Source: Cryptomeria japonica
Taxonomy: Eukaryota; Streptophyta; Pinopsida; Cupressales; Cupressaceae
Assembly: GCF_030272615.1 (NCBI RefSeq)
Contig: NC_081410.1
Location: forward strand, 506,512,442 to 506,576,441
Direction: 5' to 3'
Length of the DNA stretch: 64,000 nucleotides
The notes beneath the pieces are model-generated. The model saw only the letters and a program-made list of their open reading frames with translations. It made no database searches and was not told the origin of the DNA. Position 1 is the first letter of the stretch, and the number at the start of each line of letters is the position of its first letter. Below are positions 36,976-48,830 of the stretch, one piece after another. The position numbers were made by a program, and so were the translations under genes.

Positions 36976-37515
36976 ATGGATACTATACTCAAGCTCTCGA
37001 GCTATAAAAGACAAAAGACCATTTCTGGGGAAATAAAGGCATCTCGGATGAAAGGCCTCATGAAGTATCCTCACGACCTGGTCATCAATGATGTTACTTA
37101 AATTTTAGGGGAAGATTTTATCAACAATGAGGATAGGACCAGAGAAAATTCTGATGTTTCCCCTATGTTCCTAGCCGTAGTACTTCATTTCAAGCATAAT
37201 AGGGATTTCATCAGGGAATTATCTTTAAAGGTTTTTAAGCATAGCATTTTGATAGAGCTTGATCGAGTAATGGTTAATGTTACTTCTGATCTTTTTGCCC
37301 CCAAGACAAGGCATTATGACATCTTAATGTGGAACAACTACTAGGTTCCTCGGTTCCCTATACCGATTCATGACAACCCCGCGAAGTTTGCCAATAGATG
37401 GCCCATCATCCAGAGGAATGCCAACTTCCTCATGTGGTGGTTCAATGTGAAACACCTCCCTACAGCCATTGGTTGGCAATATACCTTCAAGACGAAGGGC
37501 TCAACATGGACATGA
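36976..37515 (+). pseudogene. Unrecognised coding relic inside the LINE 3' extension
   Basis: A single frame reads as ordinary protein for about 180 codons from an ATG at 36976 to TGA at 37513, broken only by TAA at 37099-37101 and TAG at 37342-37344, both explicable as C-to-T changes of glutamine codons. It contains LVINDVT, SLKVFKHSILIELDRVMVNV, DILMWNNY and WPIIQRNANFLMWWFNVKHL. I recognise no family. It could be a transduced host exon, an ORF of another retroelement, or chance. Confidence 0.35.
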
Positions 37516-38690
37516 TAGTCGAGATGGTGAATCTGAAATCCTCCGATTCGCCAAAGGGTTCACCATCAAACCAAGTAGGGGCTCGAGGGAAAGGGCTTTC
37601 CTTTTAAGCAAGATGTTGTTGTAACAATCTATTTAATCTAAGCCAAAGTAATCTATTTGAAAAACTCTGATACTTTACTATTTTTAGATAGGAGATGAAT
37701 TTCTTTTTTGAAGCTATATGTTTATAGTAATTAGATGTTCAAGATAACTACTATTATATACAGACGCTTAAGATAACTCCTATGATATGAAATACCTTTT
37801 TAAGTGGCTTTCACATATTTATATCATCCACTTTGGGACGTAGAAAGGATGCAATTTTATGGTATAGGGTTTATTAATGAAGTATCTATCTCAACACATG
37901 TATACACACATAGATGCATGTGTGTTCATATAATGCAAGGCAAAAATATTAACACATTTGCATTCATGTGGCTATAGGTATAATGTTGTAGATATTTCAG
38001 TTAATATTTCACCTTCATGCATTTGGGATCATGTGGATGGGGTACATTGGGTTCCTTCCCCTTATTTTTCCCTCCTTGAGCGGCTCACCTTTAACCCCAT
38101 CAATTTTTTGACCATGAATGTAATGGCCCTGGTTCATTTTATATTTTCATTTTTGTAGAATGTAGTTTTGCAGGAAAACCTTACTCTGGGAACTTTAAGG
38201 GCACCGGTATCTGAGTATTAGATGGAGCCAATGTAGGTGGCTTCCTTCCCTCCATGGTTTAATGTGGTTATATGGTTATCCTAACTTTGAGTGTGTAGGA
38301 AAGAATTGCTCTGTGTTTGTAGAATTCAAAATCCAGCTCATTCATCCCCAGCTCGGTCAGCATTCGAATAAATCCTTGGTCTCCCCACTTGTTCCTTACC
38401 AACTGAAGGATTCAACTACAATTCATATCCTTGATGTAGAAGTCATGTTTAAATTGTCGACAACAAGATGTATTATTCAAATTATTATTGTAATCCCTTA
38501 AGAAGTCAGATTTGTGGCTACCAGGGACATGTAAATTATTACAGGATTTTTCCTTTGGCAAGACGAGAGGTTTTCTTCATTCGGTTCTTTTCTACCAGTG
38601 CCCATACTGAACTGAATTTGTACAATATTGTAATTATCTTCTTCAAAATTAATAAAATTTCTGCCTTGGCCCATTATCGATAAAAATAAA
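37516..38690. other. LINE 3' extension, non-coding, with A-rich tail
   Basis: No clear gene. A weak knuckle-like ICGYQGHVNYY (about 38512-38545) is noted but not supported. AATAAA at 38651-38656 and the ATAAAAATAAA tail precede the right target-site duplication. Confidence 0.5.
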
Positions 38691-38705
38691 AATCTCCAAG
38701 TTTTT

Positions 38706-39357
38706 TTAATGAGAGATGAGAGCCTGAATTTATACAAAATCTAGAGAGAGACCAATGGTCAAGATCAAATGATGAGCGACAAAGATTCTCAAAGAGGAAG
38801 CACAATCTAGGTGAATTAATGTGATTGTCTTCTTTTCTTAGTTTAATTTTAAGATAAAATCAGAAAAATTGATTTATTTCATATTTAATATTTTGATATT
38901 CAATTTTGATTTTTAATTGATTTAATTGATTTAATTGATTTAATTGATTTAATTGATTTAATTGATTTAATTGATTTAATTGCTTTTGTGAGATTTTTTC
39001 AATTTAATTCCATTTTGATTTCTTTTTTCAATTTTAAACTCTTTTCCAAATTGATTCCTTTTTTCCAAATTAATTTCGTTTAGATGTTTTAATGGAAAAT
39101 TGATTTATTAATTAAATATGCTAGGATATTTCATTGAATAAATAGGACAATTGATTAAAATAATTTACTTGAAATTAATAATTAATTAAATGATTATTTA
39201 CTTAATATTGAGTGATTTATTTCCTATGTGATATTGATGACCGAGAATTATTTAATTAGGTGCTCATGATTGATTTAATTTTCCTTTGGTTAGGATCTTG
39301 GTGATGTAGTTTAGATTAGAGACCCATGGTTTAGATGACCATTTTTAGGGTATTACA
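38706..39357 (-). repeat. 3' LTR of the minus-strand Gypsy element, proximal part
   Basis: On the minus strand it begins TGTAATACCC right after a polypurine tract. It continues, across the LINE, into 29574-29155. A minus-strand TATA-like GTATAAATTC lies near 38740. Confidence 0.55.
38915..38982. repeat. 9-bp tandem repeat
   Basis: About 7.5 perfect copies of TGATTTAAT inside the LTR. Confidence 0.95.
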
Positions 39358-39371
39358 TTTGCCCCTCTTTG
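39358..39371 (-). promoter_or_regulatory. Polypurine tract of the minus-strand element
   Basis: On the minus strand AAAGAGGGGCAAA runs up to the TGTAATACCC LTR start. Confidence 0.65.
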
Positions 39372-42160
39372 AATTGATGTGCGAGAAGCTCATTGATTCA
39401 AAGAAAATTTAATGTCAAACAGATTATCAGTTATGGACTTGATGGATCACAAACCGATGAAGAGGGAGATGTTCAACTTGATTTGAAGTGATGAAGTTGA
39501 ATAGGTTGATTAAAGCGACACTAATCCTAAACTTGATTGAACTAGAACTGACAAAGAGAGATACCGATCTTGAACTTTGACTGATCAAGAAATGAGCATC
39601 GATAGAACTTGATTGAACTAGATTGAGCAAAGAGACGAAACTGATTCGAAACTTTATTGAACAAAAACCAATTAGATAAAATGTCCAGCTTGATTTGATG
39701 CAATAAAACTGAACACCTATTTGGATTGAAGATTTGAAAGAAAAATCTTGACTTTTTGATAATGAAAAGATGTAATGAATATGCCCCCTCGGGAGTGAAA
39801 TCGAAAGATAGCGAGATCACAGTGATTTTAGGCAATTTTATTTAATAAAATAATATCGATGATAATCTGAGCATGATGATTGATTGGAGAATTAATTTGA
39901 GATGATAATTGATTCATAAAAGATTTGAGCTCAAAGTGATGCAAAGAATGACACGAAGATGAAAGTGTCAAGTGGTCAATGTTGCAAAAATTTGACTAGA
40001 AAATTGACGTTAGATTTCGATTTCGATCCTAAAAATTAGCAAAGAAATGATGATTGTTTCAAATTTAGGCTCTTATTCAAAGGATGAAGAGGATATTGTT
40101 ATCATGTGGAAATCATTGTAAATGCAAAAACCTTAGTATGAATGGAACTAAAAACTTAGTCACTGAATTTTAATTTTCTTTTTATCATTACTGAGCATTT
40201 TAAAATGTTGGAAATAAACATAAGCATCAAGGCACAAAGAGCCAGGATGACCTAAATGTCACATCATTTTTAATATAGCAAGCCAACATAAGCACCAAGG
40301 CATAAAGAGTTAGGATGAACCGAATGTTACTTGCATGCAAACACACTAGACAAAGTATAGTTTCTTCCTTGTTATATGCAATATTGATTATCGTCTTTGC
40401 AATGACCCTTGTATCGTTAATATCCTAGGACAGATTAAGCATGTATCCAGATTGCATAATAAATAAATTTACTCAAAATCGACAAATAAATGATTCCAAC
40501 CTCCCTATAGCATACAAATAAACAGAGTTGAGGTATGTGTGGTGATTTCACCTTGATGTGAAGGCACTTATCATAGACACCCAGCTTATGAGATGTTTTC
40601 AGATCATTAGAATTATTCCTACAAGTAGAAAACAAAGAAAGGTATTATTCCCCCAATCTTTTCTCCTCTTAGTCAAGATAGACTTCCTTGAGTTACTCAT
40701 AGGGAATAATAATAAAAAAACAAGTTAAAAGAAAACATTCAAAGAAAATTACAGTTATAGCTCAAACTGTTTCCAGTGATTGTTTTCAGTGTTCTTGCTT
40801 TGTGTGTTTATTCAGTGGTAAAACTGAGTAGTGGATAGGAGACATGTGACTGACTCAGATTGGATGATCTGGAACTACCAACAAAAAGATGACTTGGTTT
40901 AACTACTTAGGACATATAAATTGACCAGTTGACTTCCCTAAGACTATGACGTTGATCGGTTTCAAGCCATGAGGGTTCCAAGAAGAACCAAGGTGTTACA
41001 AAAGCAACTGAAGGATATATACATGCTAAAGAAAAGATATGATACTTTAGTATAGGGAATAAGACTAACCTGGACAACATCTAGCAACCATACTAACCTA
41101 TGTCATTGTTTAGATTTGTGTGATTATTGATAGGAATGTCTGGTTTCAAAGAGTAAGTACCCCGTATAAGATCGATATGTTTGGTTTCGAGTGTACCCTT
41201 CTTTGTATAAGACATGTTGATGTTTGATAAAGTTTGATTGATTAACAAGACATGCGATAAGTTTGATTGTAGACCTTGAGACTTTGTCTATTGTTGATTT
41301 TCTTTGATGGATGGTCTATGCTTTCTTACTTGGATTTTTGAGTTTTTTTGGATTTTTGAGTTTTTTCTATTTTTAGGATGTTGTTCAGGACATTTTATGA
41401 TTTTTAGGATTTTTTCAGCTATGCCCCCAGTATGCATACCTATATGACATGATGATATGTAGAATTCATGTGGAGACAATGAATTTTTGATATGACTTAT
41501 GTTAATGCAATATGCATGATGAAGATGCTTTTCCTATTCGAACAAGGATGACTATGTTTGTTTAGCAGTTAATACACCAATTGAATTGGAGGTACAAAAT
41601 ATTTCATAGATAATTGGTTAATCGATCCTTAAGGTCTCTGGGAACATCCAAATTAACACACTTAGTGACCAGGATTTACAAATGGAGACGTATAAAACTT
41701 CCCCATTGATTCTTGAAACTTTGATCTTCTTTTTCCCATGTGAGTGCAAATGAGTTAATTCTTGCTCTTGTGTTCACTAATGATCCTTATCATCCTATAT
41801 GACTACCTATGTAGATTATTCTAACTTCAAAAGCATCTCGAATAGGACCTTGCAGACAACAAGGTTTTAGAGCTCCGACCAGGTTATAGATTGTAATTTC
41901 TCAAATATTTCTCTATTACCAACAAGCGCTTATAGCCCTAATGGATTTACTCGCATGCTCCCATAGTCAAGATTTTTGTCTCACTTGTATGTGTGATATT
42001 TCAATTATATATCATTTCTCTTTTGCCTTGAGATGAATATTTGGCATAGAACTTTTTCTCTTTTTATTTTCTTGCCTTGACTTGTAAGTGATGAAACCTA
42101 CTTGGGTGTGACAATTACAATGACACTAAAGTAGGATGTTAGATTTTTCACTATTCATAT
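39372..42160 (-). other. Non-coding 3' internal region of the minus-strand element
   Basis: No RT, RNase H or integrase is readable on either strand. Short degenerate repeats occur (GGATTTTTGAGTTTTT at 41332-41365; CTTGATTGAACTAG-type motifs at 39530-39630). It ends at CATAT (42156-42160), the duplication left by the insertion at 42161, and resumes at 50098. Confidence 0.5.
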
Positions 42161-42332
42161 TGTAGCATCCTAAAATTGTGACACTTGCAATTTCGACCGC
42201 ATTTGGGTCTTCACGATGGCGATGCAACACAGAACCTGAATGGAGACCCCGAAACTTGTTCATGACATCAAAAACTGCATTTTTCAGCACCCTGGCCTGA
42301 TCCTCCTTGCACCCTGCTGCCCCTGGAGGTGG

Positions 42333-42452
42333 GACCATGGCGCCCAGCGCCCTGGTCCTTCAGGACTAGGGCGCCCAGTGCCCTGGTCCCCCAGGACCAT
42401 GGCGCCCAGCGCCCTAGTCCCCCAGAACCATGGCACCCAGCGCCCTGGTCCC
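42333..42452 (+). repeat. GC-rich 31-bp tandem repeat in LTR (4 copies)
   Basis: Units carry CCATGGCGCCCAGCGCCCTG and CCCCCAGGA. The 3' LTR has three copies (49007-49092). Confidence 0.85.
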
Positions 42453-42574
42453 TGGCCCTATTTTGGGCCCGGTCTATTTTGGGGCTTCGGGTCTTTAAGT
42501 TTGCAAATTGGAAAATAATGTTTCCTGGTTGGCCTAAGGTCGGGAAAATCAGTCTATCAACCCTAATTGACAAG

Positions 42575-42582
42575 TATATAAA
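42575..42582 (+). promoter_or_regulatory. TATA box of 5' LTR
   Basis: TATATAAA in the context ACAAGTATATAAACTAC; the same site is at 49214-49221 in the 3' LTR. Confidence 0.6.
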
Positions 42583-43452
42583 CTACATTTCCTCTCCCAT
42601 TTTGGGAAGATGAAAAAAAGGTGGAAACGATATTCAAACATTCAAGCATTCAAGCATTCAAGCATTCAAGCATTTCCTTCAAGCAATTGGGCTTTCTATG
42701 TCTCCATTCAAGGCTAAGTGTTGCATTCAAGACAAGGATTCAACCATTGAAGAGGAGATCACATACAACATACAACATGCTACATACATTACACCTTCAC
42801 ATGTAAGAATACAAACATTCTTACAACAAGGTATTAGTACTTGTTTACATTACAAACATTTACATTTACAGAATTCTCATTTCTTGGTTAATTCCAAAAC
42901 CGGGGTTTGACCTAAAGGCAAACCCCTCATCCCTAACCCCCCAATCATCCTCTCTTTTCTGTGTGTAGGTTGCAGGTACGCGGCTATAATTGAAGATCTG
43001 GAATCCTTGTGCAGAGACGAACAGACCCCCCTTCGTTTCGCGGATTTTTCGGAGGACCGTGTGCACGTCGGGCGCCATCGTCCCGTCAACTTTCGCTCAA
43101 ATTTGCAGAACAGCACCGTCTCGACATTTTACTGCTAATTCCAGGTCCGCAGCTTCATCCCATATCCCTATCTCTGTTTATAAGCGAATCTTTCCTACTT
43201 TACATGCATTCCTAGTTCAATCTTTCTATCTACATTCTTTACAAAAGAGGGTATCCTTGATGTCTTAACCCTTGAAACTCATTTAGAATCCAATCTTGCA
43301 TTGCGTGGGATTGGATCTTGTGGGTTTCAACCCCTCTTTTGAATGTAAAGCCTTTCCTAAGTGAAAACCATCAACCCTAGTGACTCTCCCTTCTCTCTCC
43401 TTGGAGTTGGGGAGGGGAGAACAACTAGGGTTCGATTTTTCTGCTTTACATT

Positions 43453-43471
43453 TTGGTGAACCCGACGTGAA
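43453..43471 (+). promoter_or_regulatory. Putative primer-binding site
   Basis: TGGTGAACCCGACGTGAAC begins three bases after the LTR. The position and TGG start fit a primer site, but I cannot name the tRNA. Confidence 0.55.
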
Positions 43472-44637
43472 CATCCTCATTCTGATTATTCATGGTTAGA
43501 TCTGAAAATTTTGTTTCCTTAATTACATTTCCATGTTTGATCTTTTGCAAATTTTAGAGGCTAATTGCATAAAAACCCTAAAATTTTCTTTTTTTTAGTA
43601 ATTGAACTTGTGAAATGTTTAATTGTTAATGCTTGTTTCAGATCTACCCTTCTATTGCAAATTGTCAATTCATATTTGTGCTTTAATTCTGAAAATTAAG
43701 TGGTTAAATGTCAAAGCCCTAATTTTTAAGACCTTCTTGATTCAACCTTTGATTGATAATTTCACTAATCAAAACACTTCCAAATCGGCTGTAACTTTGG
43801 ATTCCGCAATAAAATCACAATATCTCTCATCCCTGAAAATTTGGAAAAAAGTTGGGAGGACCATGTGCACCCCGAGCGCCATCGTCCCCGACATTTTTTT
43901 CGAAATTTCAGGAGCTAGATCTTACTGTATTTTTCTGCTAAAATCCAGAATTTTGGCTGATCTTATCAATTTTAACACTTTCAAAATTAAAGTCAAAGTT
44001 GGTGTAGCGATTGCTTGGATTGAGGCTTATAATCATTCAAAAATTGTTGAAATTGAAATTCATATCAAAATTGTGTTTCTTACAGTCCTAAATCTGAAAA
44101 GTGTGTTAGCATTCATTCGAAATTTCAGTGTTTTATTCAAATTTTTGCAGTTTGTGACTTTTGAAATTAAGTGTTTAATTGCAACAACTTTGATTTCCAT
44201 TTTCAAATTCGAATTTTGCATGAAATCGAGTCAATTTTTAAATTTCAAAGCCTGCATTGCTTTCAGTATTCCTTCTAAAATCATAAAATTCAAAATTTCA
44301 GTTTCCCCCTCTTTTTCAAAATTCAAATTTTACATTTTTCAACAATCTTGGTAGGGTTCAATTTTGAGATTGCAACTTTAATTTGGCCTATCTACAGATC
44401 GTAAAATCACTCAATTTTTTCAGATTAGCTTTAAAATCATCATAACTTTCATCCCTGAAAATTTCGAAAAAAGTTGCGAGGACCGTGTGCACTCCGTTCG
44501 CCACGGTCCCAGACATTTTTTCCGAAATTTCGGGAGATTGTCCTGATTGCATTTAACAACTTAAATCTAGGAGATTGGCTGGTTTTATTGAAATTTGCTA
44601 CCTCTAAAATTCAAAATCTTCTCTCTTTCTTTAGTGC
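43472..44637 (+). other. Leader of pol-less element with repeated GTGCAC motif
   Basis: Two copies (43840-43925 and 44455-44540) of a roughly 80-bp block: CCCTGAAAATTT, then GAGGACC, GTGCAC, CGCCA, GTCCC and CGAAATTT. A diverged third copy lies in each LTR (43051-43095; 49698-49742). Open frames in this leader are A/T-rich and show no domain. Confidence 0.65.
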
Positions 44638-47600
44638 ATGAGTTTTACAACAATAAGTCCTACTTACACTATTCCCGTTAGACGAAGCCTTAGAATTAAG
44701 TCTTTCCAAGGTGTAATTACCGAGGAGATGGAACCTAATTTGAATGGCCTTTTTAACGAGGACACATGGGTAATTCCTCTAATCCTCTTAATGATGAAGA
44801 AGCTCTCCATGAGGTTTTCTGAAGAACAACTTTCGAAATTGGATAACCAATTTGATGATTTTCGACAATGGATGTCTCAAGAATACCCCGATAATCAAGC
44901 TCTTTCATTAATTGAGGGTCTAAAACGTATGGTTCAAAGTGATAAGAATGGAATTGATATTTTGCGTGGTATTGCACACATTGTGGATTCGAATGTGATG
45001 CCTATGAAGAGTTGTGCCGAAACCTTAGGTTATACACAACCTCCTACTCAAGTTAATCATTCTACTCCTTTGACAACTCCTATTGCTAGTATGCCTACTT
45101 TTTCAAACATAATGACTACTTCAATACAAGACATTCCTCCTATGATCACTAGTCATGGGGGCAATCCTTCTTCTTCAATCAATCCCTCTCCTTCATTCAA
45201 TCCGACTTCTTCATTCATTCCTTCAATGAGTGTTCCTATTATATCTCCACAAATGAACATGACGCAAGGGGGTAATTCATCTAACCCTTCCATTCCTCCT
45301 TGTAGTGTTCCTCCTTTCCAATCATCTCCTATGACTAACTATCATAGTGTCCCACCACCTTACTCTCTACCTTCTTTCAATAACATAATACCTCCATCAC
45401 AATCTAACACGTCTAATATGAACTCTTCTACTGAAGCGACCATTAACAATCTTGCACAAACTGTCTCTTCTTTACAGCAACAAATGGCCTCTATGAATCA
45501 ATCTAAGTTTAGTGTGCCCACATTTGATGTTGCGAGCCCAGTTTCTCTTGACATTGTTCGAGCTATCCCCCCTAAACATGTTGAAATTCCGCATTTGGAG
45601 CTTTATAATGGTAAGGGTGATCCTCTAACACATGTCAAGATCTTTCAAACAATATGTACTGATTTTGCTTATGACCAAAGGTTGCTTGCAAAACTATTTA
45701 CTAGAACATTAAGAGATAAAGCCCTACAATGGTATTGCTCGTTACCTTCTTATTCTATTTCTTCTTTCGAACAACTTGCAAATGCTTTTATTCAACAATT
45801 TCAAAACAATATAAGTCCTAAAGTTACTTTGATTGATTTAATGCATTGTAAACAAGGTGTTAAAGAAAAAGTGACTGATTTCATTGGTAGATATAAGCAT
45901 TTGTATGCTCAAATTTCCTTTCCAGTGCCTGAAAATGATATTCAAAGAATCTTTATTTCTAATTTACAAAAAGACATTAGAGAAAAACTCTTGTTTTCTG
46001 AGTTTACTTCTTTCCAATAGTTGTGCGCAACTCTTCACAATTATCAACTGACTGTGAGTCAAATGGAACAAGCAAATCCTATGGCTCCGAGTGATAAGGG
46101 TGATAGTAGTCAACAACCATTTGGGAAGTTTAAACCAAATAGAGATTCCATTAAATTCAATGAAAACATCATCAACAACAATGTGAATGCGGCATCAGGT
46201 GTGCCTCCTATTTCTAAGTTTTTCAAGAAAGAAAGAAAGTTCACTCCTTTGAATGAATCATTGCATAGTATTATGAATAAGTTATTGGAACAAAATGTGC
46301 TTACTCTTCCTCCTATAAGGCAAATAGATCCTGCAAAGATTAACTCACCCTATTTTGATAACAAATCTTTTTGTCAATTTCATCGTCATCCCGGGCATGA
46401 TACTGAAAAATGTTTTGCTTTAAAGGGTAAAATTCAAGATCTGATTGATAATAATACTATTTCTATTTCTGGAGTAAATGATAAAGGCAACACATCTGTA
46501 GCTCCTCCTAACCAAAATCTTAAGATTTTTACTGATCCATTGCCTTCTCACACCTCTAATGCGATTGATACTACCGATTCCTCTGTCTCACCTGATGATC
46601 TTGTGTCCATGACTCCGGATGTGATTAACTTTGTAGAGCAGCAGAAAATCCCTAAAGAACCTTCCATCACATTTGATTCTAGTGAAACTATCAGGGCACC
46701 TGATGGTCCTTTATATATAGTTGCAAAAGTAAAAAATACACCTTGTCGTGGAGTGCTTATTGATCCTTCTTGTATGGTTAATATCATTACTGAAGAATTT
46801 CTTTTTACTTTGCAATTAAATCAAGTGATCTATGATGAAACAAATGTGGTTGTGAAACTATTTGATGCATTTTCTTCTCCTGCAATTGGTTCTATTACAT
46901 TACCTATTGAGGTCCATAACAAATCCCTTGATGTGGACTTTGCTATTATTCCATCATCCGAACAATTTCGTGTGAAGCTAGGCTATCCTTGGCTATCTTC
47001 CATGAAAGCTATTGCTTCTCCTATTCACAAGTGTTTGAAATTTCCCCATAATGGTGAAGTTGTTACTGTCAATCATAGTCTCTTTAAACTAGCTGAAAGA
47101 ACTTCTAGCGTTCCTATTGATTACTTTTGGCCTAAACAATTTCAATCTCTTCCTCCGCAAAGTGATCATCTTTTTAAATCTTATCAAAAGTGGAAAAAAG
47201 ATATGATCCTATCTCTAAGTGAACCTAGAACACCCAAACTTGACATCCCTATCATTCTTGAGAAGGAAGTTCTTCCTTTGAAAGATAAAACTAATGTCTT
47301 TCCTCAAGAAGATTCCCAACCCATCCCTATGGATGTGACTATGCCTATATCTAATAAACTTCCTAAAAGTAGACCTATCCCTCCTCGTCATGATGGACTT
47401 GCTCTCCTTCCTAAACCAAGTATTCCTCCCTTGTATGGAGCAGTTCCTCCTCCTTCCTCTTATGGAGAGAAGAGACCTTCCTCTTCTCCTATTATTCAAC
47501 CTAAGAGATCACAACCTAAACACCCAAGTGATAAGGATGAGAACATTCCTCCTCCTCAATCTTCTCAACTCCCTACTAAGACTAGACGAAATCGTTCTGC

Positions 47601-48081
47601 ACGTGAACGTCGATGAAAGTGTCGTCTTAGAGCTCAGGCAGCTGCTTCTCAAACTTTGCAATCCCCAAAAACACCTTCAGCCAATATTATTCCATTTTCT
47701 CCTCAGCCGACGATTGAGCCGAAATCTCCTAAACATAAGATGCATGATGGTCTTGATCCTGTGCGAGTTAAAGATCCTATTTTTATAAATCTTGATGATG
47801 ATATAGATGAAAATGTTATTCATGATGAAAATGTTACTCCTGTTCATTCTGATAGTGGATATGAATATGTTGATGTTGATAACCATTTATCTAACGCATT
47901 TTCTAAAGCACTTGTCCTAGCTCCTAGACAAGAACACCGTGGCTTGGGGTATGAACATAGCCCTTGTTTGGATCTTGTGATAGCTTTGTCTACTGTGTTG
48001 GATGTTCCTCCTCTAGCATGTTTCCTACCTTCCCGAAATGTTGATCAGCAAGATCGGGGGGTAGATGACGTGCTAGACTAG
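44638..48081 (+). pseudogene. Gag-protease polyprotein of pol-less element, 1147 codons with two stops
   Basis: One continuous frame, interrupted only by TAG at 46018-46020 and TGA at 47614-47616. Residues 1-310 are Ser/Pro/Asn-rich. The Gag capsid domain covers about 315-475 (HLELYNGKGDPLTHVKIFQ, LRDKALQWYCSLP, LANAFIQQF). KFTPLNESLHSIMNKLLEQN precedes a CX2HX4HX4C knuckle (C at 46372, H 46381, H 46396, C 46411). A retropepsin-like fold follows with VLIDPSCMVNI (Asp codon 46762) and LGYPWLSS; Asp is kept but the usual Gly of D-[ST]-G is Ser. A Pro-rich then Arg-rich part and an acidic tail (INLDDDIDEN, ending DRGVDDVLD) complete it. The capsid and knuckle style is that of Tat/Ogre-type Gypsy Gag. 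Both stops fit C-to-T decay. Confidence 0.82.
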
Positions 48082-48830
48082 TTTCATTAGCATAGCAGAC
48101 TCTCTCCTCCTCTCTTGATCTCTTTTGTTACTTCTTCTATGTGTTATTCTCATTCTTCTATTTGTTTTCCTTAGTGTTGTCTACTTGAGGACGATGCAAA
48201 ACATTGAGATCTCTTTTGGTCTCTCTCATGTTGACTCAAAAGACACATGTGTTCCCTTCTTCTAGGTGATCTTCCTTGATTGGTGAATGAAGAACAATTA
48301 TGCATACATACATATGATATACATGAATTATCATACAGTATACTGACCCCGAGGAAAGCGAAGTCACCTTGTGCTTTGTGTTTTGTGTCTATTATCCTTG
48401 GGCTTATCTCACACTTGGGGGCTAAATCCTTGTGATAACGTGCTCCTTTCTCATTTCTTATATGTATCACTACCTTAAAGCAATCACCCCCGGTGAGGTG
48501 TGTGCGATCGCTTTAACGTAGGGGGGCATACATCCTGTTCATATCTTTTCAAGATACTTGAAAATTTCTTGACAAATTTAGCTTTGCCTTGAAAATTTTT
48601 GATATCTTTCTGGCATGACTCATAGTGAGGGAACCTTACTACTTACAGTCATGGTTCTCCCTCGTGATCTTCCCTTTTACTTTGTCAATCAAAGTCGTAA
48701 GATCCTTAGTCCACTGGGGGCTTGGTGTATCTTGCCTCCTTGACGTGGTGAAAGTGTTTCAATGTTGTTTCCTTGTACTTTACCGGAAGTATGAGCGTAC
48801 GCTTATACTCCCGCTAAAGTGGGGGCTAAA
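48082..48830 (+). other. 3' non-coding region and polypurine tract of pol-less element
   Basis: No gene. Several G5-6 runs occur; GTGGGGGCTAAA at 48819-48830 abuts the 3' LTR and is the likely polypurine tract, and a similar TTGGGGGCTAAA lies at 48415-48426. Confidence 0.65.

Larger units (their letters stand above)
29575..38690 (+). mobile_element. L1-type LINE with RNase H domain, 9.1 kb between target-site duplications
   Basis: AATCTCCAAGTTTTT, 15 bases, occurs at 29560-29574 and 38691-38705 exactly at the two edges, the size and type expected for target-primed reverse transcription. The order is ORF1 (29644-31305), ORF2 with endonuclease, RT, zinc motif and RNase H (31541-35773), a (TA)-rich zone, then about 2.2 kb more, ending with AATAAA-type signals and an A-rich tail (ATAAAAATAAA, 38680-38690). 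Plant L1 elements are usually 6-7 kb. The extra 3' DNA is discussed in the findings. All frames contain stops. Confidence 0.8.
42161..43450 (+). repeat. 5' LTR of pol-less element
   Basis: Contains four GC-rich units of about 31 bp (42333-42452), a TATA box and five AAGCATTC repeats (about 42640-42675), and ends AACAACTAGGGTTCG...CTTTACA. A short open stretch around 43000-43260 is also present in the 3' LTR and is not taken as a gene. Confidence 0.92.

Noticed and set aside
38512-38545. ICGYQGHVNYY as a zinc knuckle
   Set aside because: Lacks the first and last cysteines and has no Gag context.
42240-43268. Frames inside the 42161 LTR, repeated at 48819-49915
   Set aside because: Both LTRs carry them because they are identical DNA. 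GC-repeat composition explains them.
43623-44354. 243-codon frame in the leader of the pol-less element
   Set aside because: Repetitive Lys/Phe/Ile composition without domain; it contains the repeated GTGCAC block and looks like an RNA leader.
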